Below are positions 7,778 through 16,931 of a stretch of 64,000 nucleotides of DNA, piece after piece; within the stretch, counting starts at the first letter, position 1, and the number at the start of each line of letters is the position of its first letter. Position numbers and translations under genes: made by a program. The stretch is from Catenulispora acidiphila DSM 44928 (lineage in GTDB: Bacteria; Actinomycetota; Actinomycetes; Streptomycetales; Catenulisporaceae). The notes under the pieces are model-generated. The model was not told the DNA's origin. It saw nothing but the letters and a program-made list of their open reading frames with translations, and made no database searches. The stretch is from positions 6,758,001 through 6,822,000 of the forward strand of contig NC_013131.1 in the NCBI RefSeq assembly GCF_000024025.1, read 5' to 3'.

Positions 7778-9580
7778 GTGAACTCCCCAGCTCTCGGTCC
7801 TTTGGCTCATCATGACGGTTCGCCCTTGTACGTCGGCGATCCGGCTCCCCGTGTCGGGGAGAAGGTCGATGTGTTCGTACGGACCTCGAAGTCCTTGGCG
7901 GCGCGCGGAGTGCACGTGCGCACCACCCCCGACGGCGAGCCGGCTTACACCGAGGCGCAGGTGGACCGCGAGGACGGCGACGAGGTCTGGTGGCGCGCGA
8001 GCGTGCCGGTGGTCAATGGGGAGCTCGGTTACCGGTTTCTGGTCCAGACGCCGGGACGGCGGCTGTGGCTGAACGGCGCGGGATTGAGCGCGGTCGATGT
8101 CACCGACGCGGCCGACTTCCGGCTCCCGACGTACGACCCGCCGCCGGCTTGGGCCGAGGGCGCGGTGCTGTACGAGATCTTTCCCGACAGGTTCGCGCGG
8201 TCGTCGGCGCATCCGGTCGGCACTCTGCCGGATTGGGCGGTTCCTGCCGCATGGGACGATCCGGTGGCGTACGGGACTCCCGCCGGGACGAAGCAGGTCT
8301 ACGGCGGAACGTTGTGGGGCGTCGCGGAGAAGCTCGATTACCTGCGCGGGCTTGGGATCGACGCGCTGTATCTGACTCCGTTCTTTCCTTCGCGGTCCAA
8401 CCACCGGTACGACGCCTCGTCGTTCGACGTCGTCGATCCGCTGCTCGGCGGCGATGAGGCGCTCAAGGAGCTCACCGCACAGGCGCACCTGCGCGGGATC
8501 CGGGTCATCGGCGACATCACGTTGAACCACACCGGGGATCTGCACCCCTGGTTTCGGCGCGCGCAGGCCGATCCGGCGAGTCCGGAGGCGGGGTTCTACT
8601 ACTTCGGTGCGGATCGCAGCCAGTACGCGTCGTTCTTCGGCGTGCCGTCGTTGCCCAAGCTGGACCACCGGTCCGAGGAGATGCGGCGGCGGCTGTATGA
8701 GGGCCCGGATTCGGTGATCGCCCGGTATCCCACGGAGTTCGGGCTCGACGGCTGGCGCGTGGACGTGGCGCAGTCGGCGGCGCGGTACGGCGCCATCGAT
8801 CTCAACGCTCGTATGGCGCGGGCGGTGCGCGAGACGCTGCAGCGCTCGGCGCCGGAGTCGCTGCTGCTGGCCGAGCACCAGTTCGACGCCTCGGAGACGC
8901 TGCGGGGCGACGGGTGGCACGGGACCATGGCCTACGCCGGGTTCACGCGTCCGGTGCTGGGCTGGCTCGGCGCGGCGGACAACCCGGAGTTGTGGGGCGT
9001 GCCGGGGCGGCCGCCGGTGCACGGCGGTGCGGAGATGGCCGCAGTGATGCGCCAGTTCTCGGCGCTGATCCCGTGGCGCGCGGTCACGCACAACATGACG
9101 CTGCTGGACTCCCATGACATGCCGCGGTTCCGATCGCTGGTCGGCGGGGCGGGGCGGCAGGCGCTGGGGGTGGCGTTGCTGATGACGCTGCCGGGGCTGC
9201 CGATGGTCTTCGCCGGGGACGAGGTCGGGGTGGCCGGGGCGCTGCACAACGAGGACGGGCGGCGCGCTTTCCCGTGGGATGAGGGCAGCTGGGATCAGGG
9301 TACGTATGAGGTGTACCGGTCGCTGATCGCGGTACGGCGCGAGCATGCGGCTCTGCGCTCCGGCGGGCTGCGGTGGCTGCACACCGCCGAGGACGTGGTG
9401 CTCTTCGAGCGCGCGCTGCCCGAGGAGACGCTGGTGGTGCAGGTGAGCCGGGCGGCACACGCGCCCTTGACCGCTCCGTTCGCCGCCTCCCATTTGCTCG
9501 GCGGACCTGATCTGAGCCCCGGCGTTCAGCTGCCGTCCGACGGGCCCGCGTTCCATGTGTGGCGTGTCGAGCGCGGCTGA
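7778..9580 (+). CDS. Neopullulanase/cyclomaltodextrinase-like GH13 enzyme, cytoplasmic
   Basis: Alpha-glucan hydrolase of 600 aa without a signal peptide. An N-terminal beta-sandwich (about residues 1-115) precedes the GH13 barrel. All catalytic motifs are present: GDITLNHT (region I), GWRVDVAQ with Asp329 as nucleophile, LLAEHQ with Glu366, and LLDSHD with Asp447. It probably opens imported maltodextrins or cyclodextrins inside the cell. GTG 7778 is favoured because a TAGCGT -10-like element ends 7 nt upstream; an in-frame TTG at 7760 is the alternative. It is divergent from malR and followed by a second GH13 gene in the same direction. Confidence 0.88.
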   Translation: MNSPALGPLAHHDGSPLYVGDPAPRVGEKVDVFVRTSKSLAARGVHVRTTPDGEPAYTEAQVDREDGDEVWWRASVPVVNGELGYRFLVQTPGRRLWLNGAGLSAVDVTDAADFRLPTYDPPPAWAEGAVLYEIFPDRFARSSAHPVGTLPDWAVPAAWDDPVAYGTPAGTKQVYGGTLWGVAEKLDYLRGLGIDALYLTPFFPSRSNHRYDASSFDVVDPLLGGDEALKELTAQAHLRGIRVIGDITLNHTGDLHPWFRRAQADPASPEAGFYYFGADRSQYASFFGVPSLPKLDHRSEEMRRRLYEGPDSVIARYPTEFGLDGWRVDVAQSAARYGAIDLNARMARAVRETLQRSAPESLLLAEHQFDASETLRGDGWHGTMAYAGFTRPVLGWLGAADNPELWGVPGRPPVHGGAEMAAVMRQFSALIPWRAVTHNMTLLDSHDMPRFRSLVGGAGRQALGVALLMTLPGLPMVFAGDEVGVAGALHNEDGRRAFPWDEGSWDQGTYEVYRSLIAVRREHAALRSGGLRWLHTAEDVVLFERALPEETLVVQVSRAAHAPLTAPFAASHLLGGPDLSPGVQLPSDGPAFHVWRVERG

Positions 9581-9610
9581 CGATTCTCGTCCTCTTCTTA
9601 CCTGACCTCT

Positions 9611-9658
9611 TTTACCCAGCCTCGGATTTACCCAGCCCCGGATTCACCTAGCCTCGGA
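9611..9658. repeat. Three 16-bp tandem repeats directly before the alpha-glucosidase start
   Basis: Units TTTACCCAGCCTCGGA (9611-9626), TTTACCCAGCCCCGGA (9627-9642) and TTCACCTAGCCTCGGA (9643-9658) end 8 nt before the ATG. They occupy the place where a Shine-Dalgarno would sit; the third copy supplies only a weak CTCGGAG. Confidence 0.93.
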
Positions 9659-9666
9659 GTCGAATC

Positions 9667-11343
9667 ATGAGCAATTGGTGGCGTGACGCTGTCATCTACC
9701 AGGTCTACATACGCAGCTTCGCCGACGGAAACGGCGACGGGGTCGGGGACGTCGCGGGACTGCGGTCGCGGCTGCCGTACCTGGCGGCGCTCGGGGTGGA
9801 CGCGTTGTGGCTGAACCCTTGGTATGCCTCACCGCAAGTGGATGCGGGGTACGACGTCAGCGACTACCGGCGGCTGGATCCGTTGTTCGGGACGTTGGAG
9901 GATGCCAGAGGGCTGATCGCCGACGCGCACGCGCACGGGCTGCGGCTGATCCTGGACATCGTTCCGAACCACACTTCGGATCAGCATCCTTGGTTCCAGG
10001 ACGCGCTGGCCGCTTCGCAGGGTTCTGAGTCACAGGGTTCTGGGTCACAGGGTTCCGAGGCACGGGCGCGGTACCACTTCCGCCCGGGGCGGGGCGTGGA
10101 CGGGGCGGAGCCGCCGACGGACTGGCCGTCGATCTTCGGCGGTCCGGCGTGGACCCGGACGGTGGACGCCGACGGGAAGCCCGGGGACTGGTATCTGCAC
10201 TTGTTCGCGCCGGAGCAGCCGGACCTGAACTGGACGAACGCCGAGGTGCGGCGCGAGTTCGAGGACATATTGCGGTTCTGGCTGGACCTGGGTGTCGACG
10301 GGTTCCGGATCGACGTCGCGCACGGACTGACGAAGGACCCTGCGTTCCCGGATCTGGCTGCGCGCGCCGCCGGGGGGATGCTGGACGGGGTGGCGGCGGA
10401 CCATCCGTACTTCGACCGGGACACGACGCTGGCGATCTATGAGGAGTGGCGCCGGGTCGCGGATTCCTACGAGGGCGAGCGGGTTTTCGTCGCCGAGGCG
10501 TGGGTCGCGGACGCGGCGCGGGTGGCGCGGTATCTGACGCCGGCGCGGCTGCACACGGCGTTCAACTTCGGCCTGCTGGGCTGCCCGTGGGACGCCGCGG
10601 CGCTGCGTGCGGAGATCGACGCGACGCTGGGCGTGCTGGCGGCGGTCGGCGCGCCGGCGACCTGGGTGCTGTCCAACCACGACGTGATCCGCCACGCGAC
10701 GCGCTACGGCCGCGCCAAGACCTCGCTGGCCGACGCACGCCGCCTGTACGGCACGCCGGTGGACCATGCGCTCGGCGAGCGCCGGGCGCGCGCGGCGATG
10801 CAGCTGATCAACGCGCTGCCCGGCGGCACGTATGTGTACCAGGGCGAGGAGCTGGGCCTGCCGGAGGTCGAGGACCTACCGCCCTCGGTCTGGCAGGACC
10901 CGAACCGCCGCTACGCGGACCACGACGGCCCGGTGCGCGACGGCTGCCGCGTGCCGCTGCCGTGGTCGGGCGACACGGCGCCGTTCGGCTTCTCGCCGGA
11001 GGGCGCGACGGCGGAGCCCTGGCTACCGCAACCGCAGGAGTGGAAGGACCGCACCGCCGCAGCCGAGGAGCAGGACCCGCACTCGACCCTGTCGCACTAC
11101 CGCACCCTGCTGCGCACCCGCCGCGAGTGGCTCGACCGCGGCCTCGGCGACGGCGCGGCGCCGGAGTGGCTCAAGGCACCGGCGGACGTGCTGGCGTTCC
11201 GGCGCGGCGAGGTGGTGTGTTACGTGAACCTGTCGGAGGCCGAGGTGGAGTTGCCGGCGGGGTACCGGGTGCTGGTCGCCTCGGAGCCGGTGGACGGGGC
11301 GCTGCTGCCGGTGGATGTGGCGGTGTGGTTGGTGGCGGAGTAG
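9667..11343 (+). CDS. Alpha-glucosidase, GH13 (AglA-like)
   Basis: Cytoplasmic exo-acting alpha-glucosidase of 558 aa that releases glucose from short maltodextrins. The N-terminus [20 protein letters not shown] is the hallmark of the oligo-1,6-glucosidase/alpha-glucosidase branch of GH13. The catalytic residues are Asp216 (GFRIDVAHG), Glu277 (VFVAEAW) and Asp339 (LSNHD); region I is DIVPNHTS. It completes uptake (MalEFG), internal debranching or hydrolysis (preceding gene) and glucose release. Residues 118-132 are an in-frame three-copy pentapeptide repeat ([15 protein letters not shown]) placed in a surface loop after region I, where family members differ in length. Confidence 0.92.
   Translation: MSNWWRDAVIYQVYIRSFADGNGDGVGDVAGLRSRLPYLAALGVDALWLNPWYASPQVDAGYDVSDYRRLDPLFGTLEDARGLIADAHAHGLRLILDIVPNHTSDQHPWFQDALAASQGSESQGSGSQGSEARARYHFRPGRGVDGAEPPTDWPSIFGGPAWTRTVDADGKPGDWYLHLFAPEQPDLNWTNAEVRREFEDILRFWLDLGVDGFRIDVAHGLTKDPAFPDLAARAAGGMLDGVAADHPYFDRDTTLAIYEEWRRVADSYEGERVFVAEAWVADAARVARYLTPARLHTAFNFGLLGCPWDAAALRAEIDATLGVLAAVGAPATWVLSNHDVIRHATRYGRAKTSLADARRLYGTPVDHALGERRARAAMQLINALPGGTYVYQGEELGLPEVEDLPPSVWQDPNRRYADHDGPVRDGCRVPLPWSGDTAPFGFSPEGATAEPWLPQPQEWKDRTAAAEEQDPHSTLSHYRTLLRTRREWLDRGLGDGAAPEWLKAPADVLAFRRGEVVCYVNLSEAEVELPAGYRVLVASEPVDGALLPVDVAVWLVAE
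10018..10062. repeat. Three in-frame 15-bp repeats inside the alpha-glucosidase gene
   Basis: Units at 10018-10032, 10033-10047 and 10048-10062 follow CAGGGTTCTGAGTCA and encode the QGSxS pentapeptides. They keep the reading frame and add a flexible Ser/Gly loop. Confidence 0.93.
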
Positions 11344-11363
11344 GAGGCACCGACTGCCCGGCG

Positions 11364-11395
11364 TTCGGGACTTCGGGACTTCGGGACTTCGGGAC
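11364..11395. repeat. Four tandem copies of TTCGGGAC
   Basis: A perfect 8-bp tandem repeat lies in the 120-bp gap between the alpha-glucosidase stop and the convergent DppA-like gene. No gene or hairpin terminator is evident in this gap. Confidence 0.93.
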
Positions 11396-11463
11396 TCGCC
11401 GCGCGCCAGCAGGTGATCGAGCTGGCGTGCGGCGATGCCGACAGCAAGGTGATGGCGCCGGGT

Positions 11464-12315
11464 TCAGCAGTAGGGAGCCTGGTTCGTCAGCGCCGAGGCG
11501 ACGCGCATCCATACGCCGAACTGGCGGAACAGGTCCGGGGGCGTGCCGACGGCTTGGACTGTGCGCGGGTCGACCGCGGTCACGCCGGGGATGCCGAGCA
11601 GAGTCTCAGCTACTGCCGAGGACTGCCAGCGGACGGCGAGCGTGGACTCAGCATCGGAAACGGCATCGGAAGACGTGTGTTCGCCGTCGTCGGCAGGCAT
11701 TTCGTTGAGCACCGCCAGTATCGTGTCCTCGATCGCCGCCCGCGCCTCGTTCTCGGGGCGTAGTTCGGCGGCGAAGCGGCTGCGTACGTACTTCACCGGC
11801 GCGGTGGCGATGCTCGCGTCCCAGGCGGTGGCCTCGGCGCAGGCGGCGTCGTCGCCGGTGAGGGCGGCGAGGCGGACGCCGAGCGCGGCGGCGGCGGCGT
11901 GGACCAGGCCGATCTCGCCGGTGGCGCGGTCGTCGAGCCACATGTCCTCGATCTCGTGGCCCATGAAGCTGTGGCTCAGGACGCCGTGGGCGCCGGCGCG
12001 GGCGTGGTAGCCGACGCAGATGAGGGCGTCGTGGGCGCCGGTGAGGCCCTCGATCATGCCCATGGTCTTGGGCTTGCCGCGGATCAGGCGGGCGGCGGGG
12101 TGCAGGGTGTCGGTCATCAGGTTGCGCATGGGTCCGTGGGCGTCGTTCACCACGATCTCGGTGGCGCCGGCCCGCAGCGCGCCGCGGACGGCGGCGTTGA
12201 CGTCCCCGGTCATCGCCAGCCGCCCGCGCTCGTAGTCGCGGCCGCCGGGCTGCACGTCGTCGGCGTCGACGAGCCCGGTGATCCCCTCCATGTCCGCGCT
12301 GATGAAGATCCGCAT
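11464..12315 (-). CDS. D-aminopeptidase, M55 family (DppA-like)
   Basis: Zinc aminopeptidase of 283 aa acting on D-amino-acid peptides such as D-Ala-D-Ala. The family metal ligands are present at the expected places: Asp8 and Glu10 (SADMEG), His60 (NDAHGP), His104 (GYHARAG) and Glu134. The nucleophile-region His115 is in GVLSHS. Length matches DppA of Bacillus (about 274 aa). No dipeptide transporter lies beside it; the downstream partner on this strand belongs to the alpha-glucan region, so the context is not informative. Confidence 0.9.
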   Translation of the reverse strand: MRIFISADMEGITGLVDADDVQPGGRDYERGRLAMTGDVNAAVRGALRAGATEIVVNDAHGPMRNLMTDTLHPAARLIRGKPKTMGMIEGLTGAHDALICVGYHARAGAHGVLSHSFMGHEIEDMWLDDRATGEIGLVHAAAAALGVRLAALTGDDAACAEATAWDASIATAPVKYVRSRFAAELRPENEARAAIEDTILAVLNEMPADDGEHTSSDAVSDAESTLAVRWQSSAVAETLLGIPGVTAVDPRTVQAVGTPPDLFRQFGVWMRVASALTNQAPYC

Positions 12316-12337
12316 AGGGACCGTTCTAGCAGCCGGG

Positions 12338-12532
12338 CTACTTCTTGGCGAGCTTGTCGGCCAGGACCACGCCCCCGGCCGCGTAGTCCTCGGCGGTGAC
12401 TTCCTGGAACCAGACGTGGACGGTCTCCGCCGGCGCCTTGTACACGTCGACCATGGCGTCGGTGATGCGGGAGACCAGCTCGCGCTTCTGCTCGGCGGTC
12501 TTGGGCATCTGCTGGATGGTGACGCTCGGCAT
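12338..12532 (-). CDS. 4-oxalocrotonate tautomerase family protein
   Basis: Small tautomerase of 64 aa. After removal of Met the N-terminal residue is the catalytic Pro (MPSVTIQQ). The pattern KRELVSRITDAMVDV is typical of the family. Such proteins work as hexamers and tautomerise keto/enol acids. GGAG precedes the ATG by 7 nt. The substrate is unknown; the nearby LysR gene is read in the same direction, 116 bp upstream. Confidence 0.88.
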   Translation of the reverse strand: MPSVTIQQMPKTAEQKRELVSRITDAMVDVYKAPAETVHVWFQEVTAEDYAAGGVVLADKLAKK

Positions 12533-12648
12533 GGTGCTCTCCTTCACGATCGGGGGCGCTTCCGGCGGTTCCGGTGCCCTCCCCCTTGCGAGATCAAGTT
12601 CATCGCGATCCGGCGTCGCGAACCAGACGCGACCGGGACTGACAGCGA

Positions 12649-13620
12649 TCACGATTCCTGATCGCCGGAGGAGGCATCGCGGGAGGAGGCATTGTCGGAG
12701 GAAACATCGTCGGAGGAGGCGATGTCGCCGGACATCGCGAGCTCGCAGGCCTGCATCAGCAGGCTGAAATGCGGCGTGGGGCGCGAGCGGCTGACCACCA
12801 GATGCGTCATCAGTCCCAGTCCCGGCGGCTCGAACGGCAGGAAAGCGACGCGCCGGTTGCGGATCTGCTCGGCGCGCGCGGCGTACATCACGGTGTAGCT
12901 GCCGCCGTCGGCGCCGATCGCGGCGAGGGTGTCGGCGAGCCGGGTGTAAGGGTTCGACGACGCGGGTTCGCAGCCCGCGGCGTGGAAGGCGCCGACGATC
13001 AGGTCGACCAGCGCCGGGTTGTTGCGGCGCTCGGTCAGGCGCAGGCCGAGCGGGGCGAGGGCGGCGAAGGTGGCGTAGGGCGCCTGCGCGATCGCATGCC
13101 GCGCGGGTACGGCAGCCACCACCTCGTCGCGCCACAACTGCACCACACGCAAGCCGCGTCCCTCGTCGGGCACGGCGCCGCGCACGAACGCCGCGTCCAG
13201 GCTGCCGTCGGCGACCCGGTCCAGCCGATCGGGCGTGGGCCCGGCCATCACCAGCTCGACCGGCAGGTCCGGCGCCAGGCGCAGCAGCTCGTCCAGGACC
13301 ATCTCCAGCCGCTCCCCCAGCCCGGAGCTGGTCCCGATGCGCAGCGGCGCCGGGCGCGCGCCGGCGGCCTCGGCCACGGCGGACCGGGCCCGCGCCACGG
13401 CCGCGAGCACGTCGCGCGCCTGCGGCAGCAGCGCTTCGCCGGCCGGGGTGAGGCGCACGTGGCGCGGCGAGCGGTCGAAGAGTTCGGCGTCCAGCTCGCG
13501 CTCCAGGCGCCGCAGCTGCTGGCTGACCGCCGGCTGGCCGATGTGCAGGCGCTCGGCGGCGCGGCCGAAGTGCAGCTCCTCGGCGACGGCGACGAAGTAC
13601 TCGAGCTGGCGCAGTTCCAT
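12649..13620 (-). CDS. LysR-family transcriptional regulator with repeated SSD tail
   Basis: Regulator of 323 aa. The winged HTH covers about residues 1-60 (MELRQLEYFVAVAEELHFG, QPAVSQQL) and the co-inducer-binding domain about 90-300. ATG 13620 is the start that gives the canonical MELRQLEYF N-terminus. The last 20 or so residues are an Asp/Ser-rich pentapeptide run (IASSD, DVSSD, NASSR, DASSG) encoded by a 15-bp tandem repeat, unusual for LysR proteins. It is divergent from the alpha/beta hydrolase gene, its most likely target. Confidence 0.88.
   Translation of the reverse strand: MELRQLEYFVAVAEELHFGRAAERLHIGQPAVSQQLRRLERELDAELFDRSPRHVRLTPAGEALLPQARDVLAAVARARSAVAEAAGARPAPLRIGTSSGLGERLEMVLDELLRLAPDLPVELVMAGPTPDRLDRVADGSLDAAFVRGAVPDEGRGLRVVQLWRDEVVAAVPARHAIAQAPYATFAALAPLGLRLTERRNNPALVDLIVGAFHAAGCEPASSNPYTRLADTLAAIGADGGSYTVMYAARAEQIRNRRVAFLPFEPPGLGLMTHLVVSRSRPTPHFSLLMQACELAMSGDIASSDDVSSDNASSRDASSGDQES
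12667..12726. repeat. Four 15-bp repeats encoding the LysR C-terminal tail
   Basis: Units at 12667-12681, 12682-12696, 12697-12711 and 12712-12726 follow GGAGGAGGCATCGTC. They are in frame with the LysR gene and encode its Asp/Ser pentapeptides just before the stop. Confidence 0.92.
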
Positions 13621-13733
13621 GGCGATCAAGGTAGCGTCGAAAACAGGTGTGCGCCGCCGATGAGTCTCGCCGCCGCGCGTCGTCCAACGGAGCGAAGGCA
13701 GCAGCCAGGGACTTTCGAGAAGAGGACGCGATC

Positions 13734-14531
13734 ATGAGCTACGCCGACGTCAACGGCCTGTCGATGTACTACCGGGAGCACGGGGACGCCCCGGTCACCG
13801 AGGACAACCCGGCGCTAGTGCTGCTGCACGGCGGGCTGTCGGGGTCCGACGATTTCGCCGCGCTCGTCCCGGAGCTGTCGGCGCACCGCCGGGTCATCAC
13901 CGCGGACCTGCAGGGCCATTCGCACACCGCGGACGTCGACCGCCCGATCCGCGTGGAGACGATCGGCGACGACGTCGCGGCGCTGATCAAGCACCTCGAA
14001 CTGGGCAAGGCGGACGTCATGGGCTACTCCTTCGGCGGCGGCGCGGCGCTGCGCTGCGCGATCCAGCACCCGGACGCGGTGCGCAAGCTGATCGTGGTGT
14101 CGTTCCCGTTCCGCCAGGACGGCTTCTTCGAAGACGTGCGTGCCCAGCAGCGGCAGATGTCGCCGGAGTCGGCGGCGTTCATGAAGCAGACACCGGCGTG
14201 GGAGCTCTACGAGCGCACCGCCCCGCGCCCGGAGGACTTCCCGCAGCTTGTCGGCAAGATGGGTGAGTGGTTGCAGCAGCCGTTCGACTATTCCGAGGAG
14301 ATCCGCGGACTCCAGGTACCGACGCAGCTGATCTTCGCCGACGCCGACATGTACTCGATGCAGCACATCTGCGACTTCTGGGCGCTGCTCGGCGGCGGGC
14401 AGCGCGACGCGGGGTGGGACGGCGCGGCGCGTCCGGGGGCGCATCAGCTGGCGGTGCTGCCGGACACGACGCACTACGCGATCTCCTCCTCTCCGGCGCT
14501 GGCTGGGACGGCGGAGCGGTTCCTGCGTTAG
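13734..14531 (+). CDS. Alpha/beta hydrolase
   Basis: Soluble hydrolase of 265 aa. The oxyanion segment is LLHGG, the nucleophile elbow is GYSFGG, the acid lies in IFADAD and the catalytic His in PDTTHY. These place it among the small esterase/lipase-like or haloperoxidase-like enzymes. It is divergently transcribed from the LysR gene (113 bp apart), so substrate-dependent control by that regulator is likely. Substrate not predictable. Confidence 0.85.
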   Translation: MSYADVNGLSMYYREHGDAPVTEDNPALVLLHGGLSGSDDFAALVPELSAHRRVITADLQGHSHTADVDRPIRVETIGDDVAALIKHLELGKADVMGYSFGGGAALRCAIQHPDAVRKLIVVSFPFRQDGFFEDVRAQQRQMSPESAAFMKQTPAWELYERTAPRPEDFPQLVGKMGEWLQQPFDYSEEIRGLQVPTQLIFADADMYSMQHICDFWALLGGGQRDAGWDGAARPGAHQLAVLPDTTHYAISSSPALAGTAERFLR

Positions 14532-14582
14532 GAGCCGTGATGTAGGGCTCTGATATATGGTGAGGCTCGGAGGGGGGCGGGC

Positions 14583-15608
14583 GTGAGGCGGAAGATCACA
14601 GCACGGAAGATCACAGAAGTGACGGTGGTCGCCGTGGCGGCCGTGGGAGCGGCGGGTCTTGCCAGACCGGTTGCGTCGCAGGCCTCGGATTCATCCGCCA
14701 CATTGCGATATCACTGCGGCTTCCCGGTCATCGGGGTGCAGTCGGTGGTCGCCGAGGTCGCGTGGACCATCCCGCCGACCGTCCAGGTGGGGCAGCCGAT
14801 GGCGAGTTCGGTACTCTCAGTGCGGGCGACGATTCCGCCACAGGTCGTGCTGACCCTGAGGCTCCGCGGGGCGGCCAGCCTCAGCGGTACCGCCGACATC
14901 GACAGCGCCATCAACGCGCCGCAAGGTGTCGTCGCGGACAAGGCCACGTTGACCGTGCCCAAGGTGAGCGTTCCAGCGTTGGGATCGATGACGGTCTCGG
15001 CCAGCGGGAAGACTCCCCCGGTCAGCCTGAGTCAGGCGGGCTCGGCGCACTTCGACGCCGGCGCGATCGCGATGCATCTGCGGGGATACACCGTCGGCGG
15101 TTCCCCCGAAGCGCCCTTCGACGTCGACTGCACGCTCGATCGCGGACAGAGCGACGTCGTGGCGACGTTCGAGATCGCGGCGGCTGCCCCGACCTCCAGC
15201 GCGACGTCGAGCTCGGTGGCGCAGACGCCGACTTCGAGCATCAGCTCAACGGCTCAGCAGCCTGCGGCGAGCAGCGCATCATCGTCCGGCGGCGCGGCTG
15301 TCGTGTCTTCGAGTGCCGCTGCGACGGTGCCCACGCGGCGTGAGAGCGTGCCGTCCGCTTCCAGCGTGGAGGCGATCGCGCCGCTGACGACGTCGGATTC
15401 CGCTGCGACCGGCTCTGCCGTACCGACTGATTCCGTCCCCGCCGCCGCGGAGCACGCGACGAGCGGCACCGACGCCGCAGCTTCCCCTACCGCCGACAAG
15501 GGCGCGGCCGTCACCGATTGGCTGATCGTGGCGTGCGCTCTGCTGGCGGCTGGTGGCGCCGGGGTATTCACGACGTCGCGGTTGAAGAAGCGGCAAAACA
15601 TCACGTAA
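14583..15608 (+). CDS. Surface-anchored DUF6801-type protein
   Basis: Exported protein of 341 aa. A positively charged N-terminus and hydrophobic stretch form a signal sequence. A beta-rich domain with a Cys pair (YHCGFPVIG and DVDCTL) spans about residues 42-200. A Ser/Thr/Ala-rich stalk of about 110 residues follows, then a membrane segment (WLIVACALLAAGG) and a basic tail RLKKRQ. This layout fits the DUF6801 proteins of actinomycetes, which are cell-surface proteins of unknown role. GTG 14583 is the start that includes the signal. No sortase LPxTG motif is seen. Confidence 0.75.
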   Translation: MRRKITARKITEVTVVAVAAVGAAGLARPVASQASDSSATLRYHCGFPVIGVQSVVAEVAWTIPPTVQVGQPMASSVLSVRATIPPQVVLTLRLRGAASLSGTADIDSAINAPQGVVADKATLTVPKVSVPALGSMTVSASGKTPPVSLSQAGSAHFDAGAIAMHLRGYTVGGSPEAPFDVDCTLDRGQSDVVATFEIAAAAPTSSATSSSVAQTPTSSISSTAQQPAASSASSSGGAAVVSSSAAATVPTRRESVPSASSVEAIAPLTTSDSAATGSAVPTDSVPAAAEHATSGTDAAASPTADKGAAVTDWLIVACALLAAGGAGVFTTSRLKKRQNIT

Positions 15609-15638
15609 CGCGAGCGCCCGATTGCTCGTTGAGAGAGC

Positions 15639-15863
15639 ATGAAGATCACATCCCGCCTCTTACTGGGGACGCTCGCCACCGCTGCCGCGCTGGGCGGCAA
15701 CGCAGCCGGCGCTCACGCCGACGACGCCGCGACAGCGGACATGAACTCCATGCTGTGCCCGATCGCTTCCAGCGGCCTCATCGGCACGGTGATCAACGGG
15801 CTCAACCCCGAAAGCCTCGCTCAGTCCTGCCCGGCGTCGCCGAAGACATCTGCCAGGTCATAG
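15639..15863 (+). CDS. Small secreted protein, unknown function
   Basis: Protein of 74 aa with a clear signal peptide (MKITSRLLLGTLATAAALGG) and a likely cleavage site after AGAHA. The mature part is about 46 residues with two Cys (SMLCPIAS, QSCPAS). It follows the DUF6801 gene by 30 bp on the same strand, so the two may be co-expressed at the cell surface. Its last 43 nt overlap the 3' end of the convergent DNA ligase gene. No family was recognised. Confidence 0.6.
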   Translation: MKITSRLLLGTLATAAALGGNAAGAHADDAATADMNSMLCPIASSGLIGTVINGLNPESLAQSCPASPKTSARS

Positions 15864-16930
15864 GCGGCCGGCACGTCCAGCTGCTCGTAGGAGCACGACG
15901 CGGCATCGCGGTCCGGCCGCCATCGCACGAAGCGTCCGTTGTGCCGGAACCGGTCGCCCTGCAGCTGGTCGTAGCGCACTTCGCAGACCAGCTCGGGGCG
16001 CAGGGCGATGAACGAGACGTCCTTGCCGGCGTTCCAGCGGTTCAGGGTTCCGGGGCGGCGGTGCTCGCTGTCACTGCCGCTGCCGCTGCCACTGTCGCCG
16101 TCGCCTTCGTCGGGGGCGTCGACCCAGGGGTGCGACTCGCCTTCGGGCAGCAGGTACGGCGCCAGTTCGTCGATCAGCTCCTTGCGGCGCGCCATGGTGA
16201 AGGCGCTGGAGCCGCCGACGTAGTTCAGGATGCCGTCCTCGCCGTAGAGACCGAGCATCAGGGAGCCGACGATCGGGCCGGTTTTGTGCAGGCGGTAGCC
16301 GGCGACGACCACGTCGGCGGTGCGCTCGTGCTTGATCTTCACCATGCTGCGCTCGCCGGGGGTGTACGCACCCTGCGAGGGCTTCGCGACGACGCCGTCC
16401 AGGCCGGCGCCCTCGAAGTGCTGGAACCAGGTCGCGGCCAGCTCCGGGTCGTCGGTGGCGCGGGTGACGTGCACGTACTCGTGCTTGGCGACGGCGCTGA
16501 GCAACGCGGCGCGGCGGTCGGCGAAGGGCTCGGCGGTCAGGTCGCGGTCGCCCAACGCGAGCAGGTCGAAGCCGATGAAGGAGGCCGGGGTGCGCTCGGC
16601 GAGCAGCTTCACCCGGGAGGCGGCGGGGTGGATGCGGTCGCTGAGCCGGTCGAAGTCCAGGCGGCTGTCCACGACCACCACGATCTCGCCGTCCACGACG
16701 CAGCGCGCCGGCAGCGCTTCCTTCAAAGACTCGACGAGCTCCGGGAAGTAGCGCCCCAGCTCCTTGCCGCCGCGGCTGCCGAGCACGACCCGGTCGCCGT
16801 CGCGGAAGACGATGCAGCGGAAGCCGTCCCACTTGGGCTCGTACAGGTAGTCGCCGGTCGGGACCTTCGCGGCGGACTTGGCCAGCATCGGCTCGACCGG
16901 GGGCAGCACCGGCAGGTTCACCTCGGCCAC
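15821..16930 (-). CDS. ATP-dependent DNA ligase (LigC-like)
   Basis: Ligase of 369 aa with the adenylation motif EPKWDGFRC (AMP-accepting Lys in KWDG) and downstream nucleotidyltransferase motifs (VVDGEIVV, GLDGVVAK, VKIKHERTADVVVAG). A C-terminal OB domain follows. Size and motifs match the stand-alone mycobacterial LigC group, which can take part in non-homologous end joining. The GTG start is 1 nt after the stop of the LigD-polymerase gene, so the two form an operon. An acidic Ser/Gly/Asp run (GDGDSGSGSGSDSE) is inserted in the OB part. Confidence 0.88.
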   Translation of the reverse strand: MAEVNLPVLPPVEPMLAKSAAKVPTGDYLYEPKWDGFRCIVFRDGDRVVLGSRGGKELGRYFPELVESLKEALPARCVVDGEIVVVVDSRLDFDRLSDRIHPAASRVKLLAERTPASFIGFDLLALGDRDLTAEPFADRRAALLSAVAKHEYVHVTRATDDPELAATWFQHFEGAGLDGVVAKPSQGAYTPGERSMVKIKHERTADVVVAGYRLHKTGPIVGSLMLGLYGEDGILNYVGGSSAFTMARRKELIDELAPYLLPEGESHPWVDAPDEGDGDSGSGSGSDSEHRRPGTLNRWNAGKDVSFIALRPELVCEVRYDQLQGDRFRHNGRFVRWRPDRDAASCSYEQLDVPAAYDLADVFGDAGQD

Positions 16931-16931
16931 G

